Positions 36,215 to 45,207 of a stretch of DNA of 64,000 nt are shown here, in pieces. The stretch comes from Paenibacillus bovis. Lineage in GTDB: Bacteria > Bacillota > Bacilli > Paenibacillales > Paenibacillaceae. Under the pieces are notes generated by a model. That model did not search any database. It saw nothing but the letters and a program-made list of their open reading frames with translations, and was not told where the DNA came from. The position numbers and the translations under genes were made by a program. Location of the stretch: contig NZ_CP013023.1 in NCBI RefSeq assembly GCF_001421015.2, forward strand, positions 3,899,501-3,963,500, written 5' to 3'. Numbering within the stretch: the first letter of the stretch is position 1; each line of letters starts with the position of its first letter.

Positions 36215-36614
36215 GATAGGATCCCCCTTGAAAACATAGGTTGTGATCACGGCATAATGCGTGTCATCCATTCCCTATTCATATGGTGATAAATATAGCA
36301 ATACTATATTGTCTATGTTACCATTTATTATCCTTAAATGCACGTAATAAAACGCTTTGTATATAATTATGATTGTAAGCGTTTTATTCAGATCTTTTTG
36401 ATTCAGTCATCTGATTTTTGGGTTATAACGCATTTGTATGCCCAAAAAAGTATAGAATATTTATACAAGTGTTGATTTTTTATGCTTTTTAGGGATTTAA
36501 TTTACATAGGTCTATTGTTGATTCAGACTGATGTATTCCGCCCGGAAAATAATTAGTCTGAAGCTGTCAGAGATCTGGTTACATAAACTACAGACAGAAA
36601 AGAGTGTGAAATGA
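36215..36614. other. 400-bp divergent intergenic region
   Basis: No gene seen. It holds an inverted repeat AATAAAACGCTT...AAGCGTTTTATT (36347-36388), a cre-like site inside its right arm, and TTCAGACT...AGTCTGAA near 36523-36562. It must contain the promoters of mecA (left) and the deacetylase (right). Confidence 0.5.
36374..36387 (+). promoter_or_regulatory. cre-like site (CcpA) upstream of the deacetylase
   Basis: TGTAAGCGTTTTAT fits the cre consensus TGWAARCGYTWNCW at 13 of 14 positions. It lies 240 bases before the start, so a role is uncertain. Confidence 0.35.
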
Positions 36615-37523
36615 ATGTTCAAGAAAACCGCGGGATGGCTGCTGTTGTCCGTGCTGATCCTGTCTGCATGCAGCAATCAGAGCACCGCTGGCAACTCGGG
36701 CGCCAACCAAACACCTGCCACACCGGCTGCAAGCGAACAGAATGCCGGAGCCACTACTACGCCATCGACCGGAAAAGATGCTGATGCTACAGCTTCAGCA
36801 GGTACGACTGCCGGTTCAACAGATGCCAAATCCCAGGAAAGCAGCAGTACCACTGCCGAAGATTCCAAAGCCGAAGCACCTGTGAGCTATACCTATCATA
36901 TGAACAAAAATTATGATATCGTGCCGAACAAGGAATCCGATAAAACGCCGAAAAAGGTCGTTCTGCTGACTTTTGACGATGGTCCAAAAGAAGCGAAAAT
37001 GATCAACAGCATGATCGATACCCTCGATAAGCATAATGCGCGTGCTATTTTCTTTGTTAACGGCAGCCGCGTTAAAAGACATCCTGAGCTGCTCAAGCTC
37101 ATTCATGATCGCGGAGGCGTAATCGGAAATCACACTTACGATCATATCGTTCTGAAAAACGAATCGCCTGCCAAAGTCAAACAGCAAATTGAAGACACCC
37201 AGAAAATTATCAAGGAAACGATCAATGTGACTCCGCGCTTCCTGCGCCCACCAAATGGAGCAGGCAATGATGCCGTACATGAAGTCGCTGCCAAAAACAA
37301 TCTGATGTACATGAACTGGTCGGTAGGATCCCTGGACTGGGTGAATCAGAATGATCCTCAGGCAGTCATTACCAATGTTATGGATCAGCTGCATTCCGGC
37401 AGTACAATCCTGATGCATGAATTGCCATGGACCGTTGAGGCACTGGATCAGCTGCTGACCAAGCTGGAAGCCAAAGGATATACATTTGTTGATCCGGATA
37501 CGATTGAACCGGAAATGCGTTAA
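36615..37523 (+). CDS. Polysaccharide deacetylase family lipoprotein
   Basis: 302 aa. Lipoprotein signal peptide with lipobox LSAC (C19), a Ser/Thr/Ala-rich linker (20-95), then a NodB domain: TFDDGP (D121, D122), HTYDH (H173, H177) and RPPNG near 218. Removes acetyl groups from a cell-wall or extracellular glycan (GlcNAc or MurNAc type); the substrate is not predictable. GAGTGTGA precedes the ATG. Single gene with a terminator directly after it. Confidence 0.92.
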   Translation: MFKKTAGWLLLSVLILSACSNQSTAGNSGANQTPATPAASEQNAGATTTPSTGKDADATASAGTTAGSTDAKSQESSSTTAEDSKAEAPVSYTYHMNKNYDIVPNKESDKTPKKVVLLTFDDGPKEAKMINSMIDTLDKHNARAIFFVNGSRVKRHPELLKLIHDRGGVIGNHTYDHIVLKNESPAKVKQQIEDTQKIIKETINVTPRFLRPPNGAGNDAVHEVAAKNNLMYMNWSVGSLDWVNQNDPQAVITNVMDQLHSGSTILMHELPWTVEALDQLLTKLEAKGYTFVDPDTIEPEMR

Positions 37524-37584
37524 TGTTTGATACAAAAATAGGATCAAGTAATTCTGGATCATAGAATATCGCAAAAAGTAAATA

Positions 37585-37626
37585 AAAACGCAGATAGCGG
37601 AATGATCCGCTATCTGCGTTTTTTGC
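37585..37626 (+). terminator. Terminator after the deacetylase
   Basis: AACGCAGATAGCGGA / TCCGCTATCTGCGTT perfect 15-bp stem followed by TTTTGCTTTT; usable in both directions. Confidence 0.85.
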
Positions 37627-37707
37627 TTTTGATATTCAGGCCAGCCAGCTATTGTATTTGTGTATAGGTTGGATAAGCAGGCTATGACTGTCTCATGCTG
37701 GCACTGA

Positions 37708-38124
37708 CTACATCATCAGGTTTTTGAATTTATCCCAGCTCAGCATAAAGCCCGAGAGCTTGAAGCCCCACCAGAGCAGCATGCCGGTCAAGACAACAAA
37801 CATGAAGATGAGATAGCCATAAAAGAACTTGGCCAGCCGGATTTTGCGTGCCGGATAGATCGTGCTGCGAGGCGCGTATTCCTTTTCGCCTTCTTCCTCT
37901 TCTTCGCCCTCTACCTGTAACTGGCCATCTGCTGCCAGAGCCGGACTTACCGACTGATAAGCGGCTTGCCGTACGGTTCGCGACGAACGCTTGCTGCGGC
38001 CGCCAGGAAGCTTGATCCGTCCGCCGATCAATAGTCCTTCATCTCGGTTACTGCCAAAGCGTTCTATTCTGCTTGTATCCTTGGTATTACCATAGCGTTC
38101 CAACCTGCTTAGACGTTCGCTCAT
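37708..38124 (-). CDS. Hypothetical protein with one C-terminal membrane segment
   Basis: 138 aa. Basic N-terminal half (LSRLERYGNT and SRIERFGSN form an imperfect repeat), an acidic run EGEEEEEGEKE near 72-82, and one membrane segment near 103-125. No family recognised. It overlaps the CPBP protease gene by 4 bases, so it is likely translated with it. Confidence 0.7.
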   Translation of the reverse strand: MSERLSRLERYGNTKDTSRIERFGSNRDEGLLIGGRIKLPGGRSKRSSRTVRQAAYQSVSPALAADGQLQVEGEEEEEGEKEYAPRSTIYPARKIRLAKFFYGYLIFMFVVLTGMLLWWGFKLSGFMLSWDKFKNLMM

Positions 38125-38720
38125 TTTTCCCTCCGCAACGAAATAATCAGACCGGATATCAGGTCAATCATAAAATGACATAAAATGGGTGCCCATAATG
38201 TACCGGATTCAATATAAATATACCCAAGAGCGTAGCTACTGACAAACACCCAGCCAGTAGGAATCCAGTGACGGAGATATCGAAAATGAATCGCCGCAAA
38301 AATAATGCTTGTCCAATAAGGTCCGAAAGCATGCTGAATCGCTCCACGGAACAATATTTCTTCGCAAATTCCTACTATCAGCGTAATAATAACAATATGC
38401 CAGATCGGCCGATTTTTGAAAATCATTTCGTTAATCCCGCCATCATCCATACTATTCTCCGGCACTACTCTCGATATAAACAGATCCGCAAGCAGCATCG
38501 CTCCGGCGAGTCCCAGTCCCCACCATACAAACTGAATACTGTCTGGCAGTTCCAGCAATGCAAAAGGGTTACGTCCCTGCAGCCAGATCCAGATCATGCC
38601 GACGAGCAATGTGAGTCCCTGGGTTAAATACAAATTGGCCAGCAGTAGCTTGTCGGTCAACTGTTCGGGCTGTACACGTTTTAATTTGAATGATCGAAAC
38701 TTGCCTTTTTTCATAATCAC
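38121..38720 (-). CDS. CPBP family intramembrane glutamic endopeptidase (Abi)
   Basis: 199 aa with about six membrane segments. EEILFRG (E120, E121, R125), H145 in FAAIHFRYLR and H184 region in CHFMIDLI are the CPBP motifs. Substrate unknown; family members process prenylated proteins or peptides, or protect against bacteriocins. Coupled to the downstream one-TM gene. Confidence 0.88.
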   Translation of the reverse strand: MIMKKGKFRSFKLKRVQPEQLTDKLLLANLYLTQGLTLLVGMIWIWLQGRNPFALLELPDSIQFVWWGLGLAGAMLLADLFISRVVPENSMDDGGINEMIFKNRPIWHIVIITLIVGICEEILFRGAIQHAFGPYWTSIIFAAIHFRYLRHWIPTGWVFVSSYALGYIYIESGTLWAPILCHFMIDLISGLIISLRREK

Positions 38721-39018
38721 AATCCTCTTAGTTAAGCATTGAGCCGAATGCCCGCTTTCAATTGATAAAATTCATTATACCATGATATCCTGCAAAGCAA
38801 ATAATTCGCTCTTCCTGATCTATTCCCCGGTTCACTGACCATGCTGATTCAGGTTTATTTATGCATAGGCGAGACGACTTTGAAGACTGCATACCCTTGT
38901 TTACCTTAAATAATCTTGCTGGCTCACAAACAATTATACAAAAGCTGTAAAAGCAATTAATACGTATATTCCAAGGCGTTTCATCTCTAATATTCGTGTT
39001 TGATTCTAAAATACGTTA

Positions 39019-39047
39019 TTGACATGGTATGTAACCCATGGTACATT
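39019..39047 (+). promoter_or_regulatory. Promoter of the serA T-box transcript
   Basis: -35 TTGACA (39019-39024), 17-base spacer, -10 TACATT (39042-39047). The stretch 38721-39018 to its left shows no gene. Confidence 0.6.
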
Positions 39048-39059
39048 ATGAAAAAATTA

Positions 39060-39332
39060 AATTACATCAGCGTCTGTGAAGGAAAAAAATTGCACTCTGG
39101 TTTTCAGAGAGCCGGTGGTTGGTGCAAACCGGTAAACCGATTGTATATTTTGAGCGTTCCTGAGTCACTGTATTGAAAATGGAGTAGGTACAGTCGGGTG
39201 ATTCCGTTATGAATCCGGTCAATTGATTTGACCATAAGGCTGCTTCTTGTGAGAGAACAGCGAATTAGGGTGGTACCACGACAGCTCTCGTCCCTTGACT
39301 ACAATCGTAGTGTGCGGATGAGTGCTTTTTTT
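39060..39332 (+). promoter_or_regulatory. T-box leader of serA
   Basis: Stem I elements (GAAGGA, AGAGAGCCGGTGGTTGGTGCAAACCGG), the T-box AGGGTGGTACCACG at 39267-39280, and a terminator stem (39283-39293 with 39316-39326) followed by seven T residues. A TCC serine codon at 39158-39160 is where a specifier could lie, but I could not fold the stem reliably. Uncharged tRNA should allow read-through into serA. Confidence 0.9.
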
Positions 39333-39513
39333 GTATGATTTTTACTTTTGTGCGTTAGTGCGTTTATCCGGTAATTAAATGTGGTAGATATCAACATTTG
39401 CAGCTGTCTGTCAGCATCAGTGACGGAAGCAGATGTTCATATAAATAAAAACTGCATCATCAACAAGGACGACTACAAACAAAGAATGACCAATTTGGAG
39501 GAGGAAAGAAATA

Positions 39514-41106
39514 ATGTTTAAGGTACTGGTATCTGATCCAATTAGCGATCTGGGGATTCAACAACTGATGGATGCTTCAGACATCACGGTAGACAAAAAG
39601 ACAGGACTCAGCGAAGACGAATTGACAGCTATTATCGGCGAATACGATGCACTGCTCGTACGCAGCCAGACAACGGTAACTGCCAAAATCATGGAAGCTG
39701 CAACAAATCTAAAAGTTGTCGGACGTGCCGGCGTCGGCGTCGACAATATTGATCTGGAAGCTGCTACCCAGCGCGGTATTATCGTTATCAATGCGCCGGA
39801 TGGAAATACAATTACAACCTGCGAACATACTTTTGCCATGATGATGGCGCTGGCTCGTCATATTCCACAAGCCTATGCCAAAACCATTAACGGTACCTGG
39901 GACCGCAAATCTTTCCTCGGGGTCGAACTGCGCAATAAAACACTCGGCGTGCTCGGTATGGGCCGGATCGGCAGTGAAGTCGCCAAGCGTGCCAAAGCTT
40001 TCGGTATGGACATTCTCGGCTATGATCCGTTCCTCACTCAGGAGCGCGCCGACAAAATGGGCGTCAAGCTGGCCAGCGTGGATGATATTCTCAAAAACGC
40101 AGACTTTATGACAGTGCATACGCCGCTTACACCGGAAACCAAGCATATGATCTCTACTCCACAATTCCAGATCATGAAAAAAGGCATGCGGATCGTCAAC
40201 TGTGCACGCGGTGGAGTAGTAGATGAACTCGCACTCGTAGCAGCGATTGATGAAGGTATTGTAGCCGGAGCCGCTTTTGACGTATTCGAAAGCGAGCCGC
40301 CGCAAGCAGATCATCCTTTCCTGAATCATCCGAATATTATCGTTACGCCTCACCTGGGTGCATCCACTGTGGAAGCGCAGGAGAATGTAGCGATCGACGT
40401 ATCCGAGCAGGTTCTGCATATTTTGCGGGATGAGCCTTTCAAAAATGCGGTTAACATGCCTCCTGTTGCTGCAAGCGTGATGAACAAGCTGCAGCCGTAC
40501 TTTGGACTTGGCGAGAAGCTGGGCAGCTTTGCCGCTCAAATCTCTGTACAGGCGATCCAGGAAATCCGTATCGACTATGCAGGCGATCTGTCCGAAGTGG
40601 ATACCCAGCCGCTGACCCGTTATATTCTGAAAGGGATTCTGTCGCGTCATCTGGGTTCGGAAGCGAATATCGTCAACTCGCTTCACCTGGCCAAAGTGCG
40701 TGATCTGAATGTGATCGTCACCAGCGCACCTTCCACCAAAGGCTTTACCAACCTTATCACCGTAAGCCTCAAAGGCCAGGATGGCAGTGAGCAGCGTATA
40801 TCCGGTACCCTGCTGAGCGGTTATGGCGAGCGTATCGTCCGTATCAATGATTATTCGGTAGACGTACTGCCTGCCGGTCACCAGATTCTCGTATCGCATA
40901 CCGATAAGCCAGGCATTATCGGTAATGTCGGCTCCCTGCTTGGTCAAAAAGATGTCAATATCGCCTCCATGCAGGTTGGACGGAAAATTGAAGGCGGCGA
41001 AGCGATCATGATTCTGACTGTAGACAAAGATGTGCCGAAGCAGGTACTGGTCGAGTTGACGAATTTGCCCAACCTGAAAACAGCGCAGGAAGTTGTACTG
41101 GCTTAA
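39514..41106 (+). CDS. serA: D-3-phosphoglycerate dehydrogenase
   Basis: 530 aa, the long form. Substrate-binding and NAD domains ([18 protein letters not shown] near 149-166, catalytic [10 protein letters not shown] and the His in TPHLGAST), an ASB domain, and a C-terminal ACT domain ([17 protein letters not shown]) for serine sensing. First step of serine synthesis. GGAGGAGGAAA precedes the ATG. Transcription controlled by the T-box upstream. Confidence 0.97.
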   Translation: MFKVLVSDPISDLGIQQLMDASDITVDKKTGLSEDELTAIIGEYDALLVRSQTTVTAKIMEAATNLKVVGRAGVGVDNIDLEAATQRGIIVINAPDGNTITTCEHTFAMMMALARHIPQAYAKTINGTWDRKSFLGVELRNKTLGVLGMGRIGSEVAKRAKAFGMDILGYDPFLTQERADKMGVKLASVDDILKNADFMTVHTPLTPETKHMISTPQFQIMKKGMRIVNCARGGVVDELALVAAIDEGIVAGAAFDVFESEPPQADHPFLNHPNIIVTPHLGASTVEAQENVAIDVSEQVLHILRDEPFKNAVNMPPVAASVMNKLQPYFGLGEKLGSFAAQISVQAIQEIRIDYAGDLSEVDTQPLTRYILKGILSRHLGSEANIVNSLHLAKVRDLNVIVTSAPSTKGFTNLITVSLKGQDGSEQRISGTLLSGYGERIVRINDYSVDVLPAGHQILVSHTDKPGIIGNVGSLLGQKDVNIASMQVGRKIEGGEAIMILTVDKDVPKQVLVELTNLPNLKTAQEVVLA

Positions 41107-41160
41107 CCAATTACTCCAAAATTATTTATTTCCCGAAATATAATACATGTAGACATACGA

Positions 41161-41197
41161 AAAAGCTCCTGCACCGAATAATCGGCAGGAGCTTTTT
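41161..41197. terminator. Bidirectional terminator between serA and resE
   Basis: AAAAGCTCCTGC / GCAGGAGCTTTT stem with A and T runs on either side; it serves two convergent genes. Confidence 0.85.
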
Positions 41198-41234
41198 CAT
41201 GATGAATTTTAGATAATACCCAGTTAGACGTTAT

Positions 41235-42656
41235 TTACTCCCGAACTTCACGATGTACAGGCAGCGTCAGGGTGAACACTGTACCTTTACCTACCTGACT
41301 GTCCGCAGCAATCGTACCCTGATGAGCTTCTATAATATTGCGTACAATGGCGAGACCGAGACCGGTACCACCTGATTCTCCCCGAACTCTTGCCTTATCC
41401 GCTTTGTAGAAGCGTTCAAAAATAAACGGCAGATCCTCCAGTGGAATCCCTGCTCCCGTATCCTGGAATGACACCTTGATCTGATTGCCTTCCAGCGCTG
41501 CGGTGACGGTAATCGTTCCTCCCGCCTGTGTATGACGGAACGCATTGTCCAGCAGATTGGTAAATACCTGCTCCAGTCGATCCGCATCCGCCTCCAGCAA
41601 CAATGGTGCCTCGCTGCGGATAAACTTGAGGTCCAGCTCGCGCTCCTTGGCACGTACAGAGAATTTGCGGTACACCCGGTCCATCAATTCATTCAGATTC
41701 ATCTGGCCGAAATTCATGTCCGTATGTCCTGCCTCCATCCGTGACAGATCAAGCAGGTCCTGTACAAGCCTGCTCATGCGCAGCGACTCATCATAGATAA
41801 CCTGCACCAGTTCATTGCTTTCTTCCGGTGAGGATGCCATGCCATCCAGCAGTGCTTCACTGTAACCCTGAATCATTTGCAGCGGCGTACGAATCTCGTG
41901 GGAGACGTTGGCGACAAAATCGCGCCGCATTTTCTCTGCTTTGACTTCTTCAGTCACATCGCGCAGCACAGATACGGTACCACGAACATCTTCGCCCGAA
42001 TAAAGAGGCGTCATATTCACTGCCCATACCTGCTGCTTGACATGGATATTGGAGCTCTGATCCTGACGTTCGCGGATAACACGCTCAAACATGGGATACA
42101 GCGGCTCCGGCACTTTGGAAGCTGCTGCGCCGCTGCCATCCTGCTGACCTTCCCAGCCGGCTTTATGCCAGCTGTCCATGATCATCTCGCCAAGCGGATT
42201 ATGCAGGATCATATTGCCTTGCTTGTCAAAGGTAATCACACCATCACCCATGCTTCGCAGTACGCTCGCCATCTGTTCCTTTTCCAGCTGCAGATTCTGG
42301 ATATTTTTTTCCAGTTCTTCGGCCATATGGTTAAAAGCGCTTGCCAGCTGACCAATCTCGTCACCGGTACGCAGTGCCAGGCGAGTATTGTACTTTCCTT
42401 TACGGATGCCATCTGTCGCCTGGATCAGCTGCTGCATCGGCTGTGTAATTTTGGTGAGCAAAAACAGCGCAAAAAACGTAGTCAGCGCAAAACCGATAAT
42501 GGATACATACGTAAACAGCCTTTTGATCGCGTCTGAATTGGTAAAGTTGGTATCAATATAAGGCAGTAAAAACAACCCCAGCGTCAGTAGCACACAGGCT
42601 ACCAATCCGCTGATCGTCAGCCACAATTTACCGACAAGCGTTCTCCAGAAGTCCAC
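41235..42656 (-). CDS. resE: Sensor histidine kinase, ResE type
   Basis: 473 aa. Two membrane segments (about 11-33 and 48-68), HAMP (70-120), PAS (125-235), dimerisation domain with H253 in NVSHEIRTPLQMIQGYSEALLDG, then HATPase with DTGAGIPLEDLPFIFERFYK. The extracytoplasmic loop is very short (about 14 residues), shorter than in B. subtilis ResE, so sensing is likely cytoplasmic or in the membrane. Starts 1 base after resD. Confidence 0.88.
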   Translation of the reverse strand: MDFWRTLVGKLWLTISGLVACVLLTLGLFLLPYIDTNFTNSDAIKRLFTYVSIIGFALTTFFALFLLTKITQPMQQLIQATDGIRKGKYNTRLALRTGDEIGQLASAFNHMAEELEKNIQNLQLEKEQMASVLRSMGDGVITFDKQGNMILHNPLGEMIMDSWHKAGWEGQQDGSGAAASKVPEPLYPMFERVIRERQDQSSNIHVKQQVWAVNMTPLYSGEDVRGTVSVLRDVTEEVKAEKMRRDFVANVSHEIRTPLQMIQGYSEALLDGMASSPEESNELVQVIYDESLRMSRLVQDLLDLSRMEAGHTDMNFGQMNLNELMDRVYRKFSVRAKERELDLKFIRSEAPLLLEADADRLEQVFTNLLDNAFRHTQAGGTITVTAALEGNQIKVSFQDTGAGIPLEDLPFIFERFYKADKARVRGESGGTGLGLAIVRNIIEAHQGTIAADSQVGKGTVFTLTLPVHREVRE

Positions 42657-43373
42657 TTATTTAGGCACCTCTAACTTGTAGCCTACCCCCCACACCGTCG
42701 TGATCATCGCGGCAGAATCAGGAGAGACCTTATTCAGTTTTTCACGCAAGCGCTTTACATGGGTATCGACGGTACGCAGATCGCCGAAAAACTCATAGTT
42801 CCATACATCCTTGAGCAGCTCTTCTCGTGAAAATACTTTGTCCGGAGACGTGGCGAGGAAATGAAGCAGCTCGTATTCTTTGGGTGTCAGGCTGATCTCA
42901 TGACCGCTGGCCGTTACCCGGTGGGCATCATGCTCAATGATCAGGTTCGGGAAAACAATATTGTTGCTTGAATTGTTCTCCTGGGAAAGATAGGCTGTCG
43001 CTGATGAACGGCGCATGATCGCTTTGACCCGGTAGATAACTTCACGCGGACTAAACGGCTTGACCACATAATCATCTGCTCCTACTTCAAAGCCCTGTAC
43101 ACGGTTCACTTCTTCGCCTTTGGCTGTCAGCATCAACACCGGTGTGGACTTGGATTGACGCAGACGGTTACAGACTTCTATTCCGTCGATTCCCGGCAGC
43201 ATCAGATCCAGCATAATCAGACCGTAGTCATCCGCCAGAGCTTTCCGCAGCGCAGTTTCTCCATCTTCGGCTTCTTCGATTTCATAACCTTCTTTTTCCA
43301 GATACATGCGCAGCAGACGGCGAATACGTTCTTCGTCATCCACTACGAGAATACGGTTCAATTGTTCACTCAT
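42657..43373 (-). CDS. resD: Response regulator, ResD type
   Basis: 238 aa OmpR-family regulator: receiver domain with VDDEERIRRLL (11-21), D56 in LIMLDLMLPGIDG and K in VVKPF, then a winged-helix domain with RTVDTHVKRLREKL. In B. subtilis ResDE controls aerobic/anaerobic respiration genes. Partner of the adjacent kinase. The usual resABC genes are not between it and rluB. Confidence 0.9.
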   Translation of the reverse strand: MSEQLNRILVVDDEERIRRLLRMYLEKEGYEIEEAEDGETALRKALADDYGLIMLDLMLPGIDGIEVCNRLRQSKSTPVLMLTAKGEEVNRVQGFEVGADDYVVKPFSPREVIYRVKAIMRRSSATAYLSQENNSSNNIVFPNLIIEHDAHRVTASGHEISLTPKEYELLHFLATSPDKVFSREELLKDVWNYEFFGDLRTVDTHVKRLREKLNKVSPDSAAMITTVWGVGYKLEVPK

Positions 43374-43441
43374 TTTCTAAAGCCCCCCAGCTGTGCGACG
43401 GAATATCGAAATCAACGATTTCTGTAGTATTGTGGTGCTAC

Positions 43442-44170
43442 TTATTTGGAGCCTTTTTGCAGGGCATCGAGCTCCTGTTTGCTGAGCGGACGGTGCAGGC
43501 CTCGTTTAAGATTGCCAATCAGCAGTTCGCCAAAAGCGATCCGTTTCAGACGGATAACTTTATGCGAGAGCGCATCAAACATACGACGGATCTGGCGGTT
43601 CTTGCCTTCGTAGATCGTGACACGAATCGTCGCCTGTTTTTTGTCTGTATCGATATCGTAATATTCAGCCTCTGCAGGCTGGGTCATACCATCTTCCAAT
43701 TGGATACCACGACGGAATTTCTCCAGGGAATCACCATGCGGCACCCCTTCTACCGTAACCAGATAGGTTTTGGGTACATGATGCTTGGGATGGGTCAATC
43801 TGTTAGCCAGTTCACCATCGTTGGTCAGTATCAGCAATCCTTCGGAGTCATAATCCAGACGTCCAACCGGGAATACACGCTCATTAACGCCTTTGAGATA
43901 GTCCTGCACCGTTTTCCGTCCTTCCGGATCGGTTACACTCGTGATGACTCCTTTTGGCTTATTAAACATATAGTATACTTTTTTCTCAGCTGCGATGGAT
44001 CGTCCATTCACTGTGATTTCATCGACAGTCGGATCAGCTTTGGTTCCCAACTCAGTGACTACCTCACCATTGACGGTTACTTTTCCCGCCAGAATCAGTT
44101 CTTCACTTTTACGGCGTGAAGCTATACCTGCTTGAGCCAATATTTTCTGCAATCGTTCCATAATAGTCAT
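43442..44170 (-). CDS. rluB: 23S rRNA pseudouridine2605 synthase
   Basis: 242 aa: N-terminal S4 domain (MERLQKILAQAGIASRRKSEELI), catalytic Asp106 in PVGRLDYDSEGLLILTNDGELANRL. Adjacent to resDE as in Bacillus. The ATG at codon 4 (MERLQK) is an alternative start; GAGGTGA lies 4 bases before the first ATG. Confidence 0.92.
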   Translation of the reverse strand: MTIMERLQKILAQAGIASRRKSEELILAGKVTVNGEVVTELGTKADPTVDEITVNGRSIAAEKKVYYMFNKPKGVITSVTDPEGRKTVQDYLKGVNERVFPVGRLDYDSEGLLILTNDGELANRLTHPKHHVPKTYLVTVEGVPHGDSLEKFRRGIQLEDGMTQPAEAEYYDIDTDKKQATIRVTIYEGKNRQIRRMFDALSHKVIRLKRIAFGELLIGNLKRGLHRPLSKQELDALQKGSK

Positions 44171-44413
44171 TTCACCTCATGTTAATGATACTCATATGCG
44201 AACAAAATCACAAGATAAAGCATAAAGTTAGCCTGTTTTCAGCCTGTATTTTGATGCTTGATCCTATTTATACGGCTGTTTTTTCAAATAGGATTTAGCA
44301 GGAACAACTTTTCACAGAAAGCATTTTCATTCTATGTATAATAAAGGAAGATACTCACGGGCAAAACAGAATATAGGTTATGCCTGAAAACTATCAAAAC
44401 TGGAGGAATTATA

Positions 44414-44935
44414 TTGATTCAGCAAATGGATAATGCCAATAAACACGACTATAACCGATCCAATGAAGGATTTACGGTAATTGGACGTTTGATTCCACAA
44501 TATGAAAATGATTGCTGGAGTTATACAGAGGAATTGTACGACAAACCTTATCCAAAAGAATACGAAGATGAGAATATTGATGATAGCTATATAAACAATA
44601 CGCACAAAGCGGTTTTTTTCTATTATAGTGATCATCATTGCGTAGGACAGATCCGGCTAAGAGTCTCGTGGAACGGATATGCTTTTATAGAAGACCTCGG
44701 TATATGTCAAAGCTGGCGACAAAAAGGGATCGGCAGTCTGCTGCTTGACCAAGCTATAGAATGGGCCAGACAAAATAAGCTGATCGGTCTTGCACTGGAA
44801 ACGCAGGACGTGAATCTGTCCGCTTGCCGTTTTTATGCCAGAAAAGGATTTGTTATTGGCGGTATCGATACGATGTTGTATTCCAAATTCTCGACTGCGC
44901 ACGAAAAGGCAATTTTCTGGTATTATATGCTGTAA
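44414..44935 (+). CDS. GNAT acetyltransferase, streptothricin acetyltransferase (SatA)-like
   Basis: 173 aa. VGQIRLRVSWNGYAFIEDLGI, QKGIGSLLLDQAIEWARQN (acetyl-CoA loop Q/R-x-x-G-x-G/S) and ALETQDVNLSACRFYARKGFVIGG align with SatA/YyaR proteins of Bacillus, which acetylate streptothricin. TTG start with GGAGGA 6 bases upstream. Resistance itself is not proven. Single-gene unit, AT-richer than its neighbours. Confidence 0.8.
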   Translation: MIQQMDNANKHDYNRSNEGFTVIGRLIPQYENDCWSYTEELYDKPYPKEYEDENIDDSYINNTHKAVFFYYSDHHCVGQIRLRVSWNGYAFIEDLGICQSWRQKGIGSLLLDQAIEWARQNKLIGLALETQDVNLSACRFYARKGFVIGGIDTMLYSKFSTAHEKAIFWYYML

Positions 44936-45040
44936 TCATAGTGAAACGGTATAGATATTATGATGAGATCTGATCGTACAAAAAGCCTACATAATTTATA
45001 TATTTTATTGGTGACAACAAATTTTCAACCGGCAAAACCA

Positions 45041-45077
45041 AAATCCCCACCTGCTGTTTTGGCAGAATGGGGATTTT
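45041..45077 (+). terminator. Terminator after the acetyltransferase gene
   Basis: AAATCCCCA / TGGGGATTT stem followed by TTT. Confidence 0.7.
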
Positions 45078-45115
45078 TACTATGGCTATTCAGAACTGTT
45101 GCATATCCAATTAGT

Positions 45116-45162
45116 GCAAACTGCAAACTGCAAACTGCAAACTGCAAACTGCAAACTGCAAA
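45116..45162. repeat. Tandem heptamer repeat (GCAAACT)
   Basis: Six exact, contiguous copies of GCAAACT plus a partial seventh, between the convergent acetyltransferase and beta-mannosidase genes. A typical slippage-prone simple repeat. Confidence 0.95.
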
Positions 45163-45207
45163 AAAATTCTACTCGTTATGATGCGAAAATACAAATTTAT
45201 ATTCTAT

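Noticed and set aside
45116..45162. CRISPR array
   Set aside because: The GCAAACT units are 7 bases and contiguous, with no spacers. No CRISPR array or cas gene is seen in the window.
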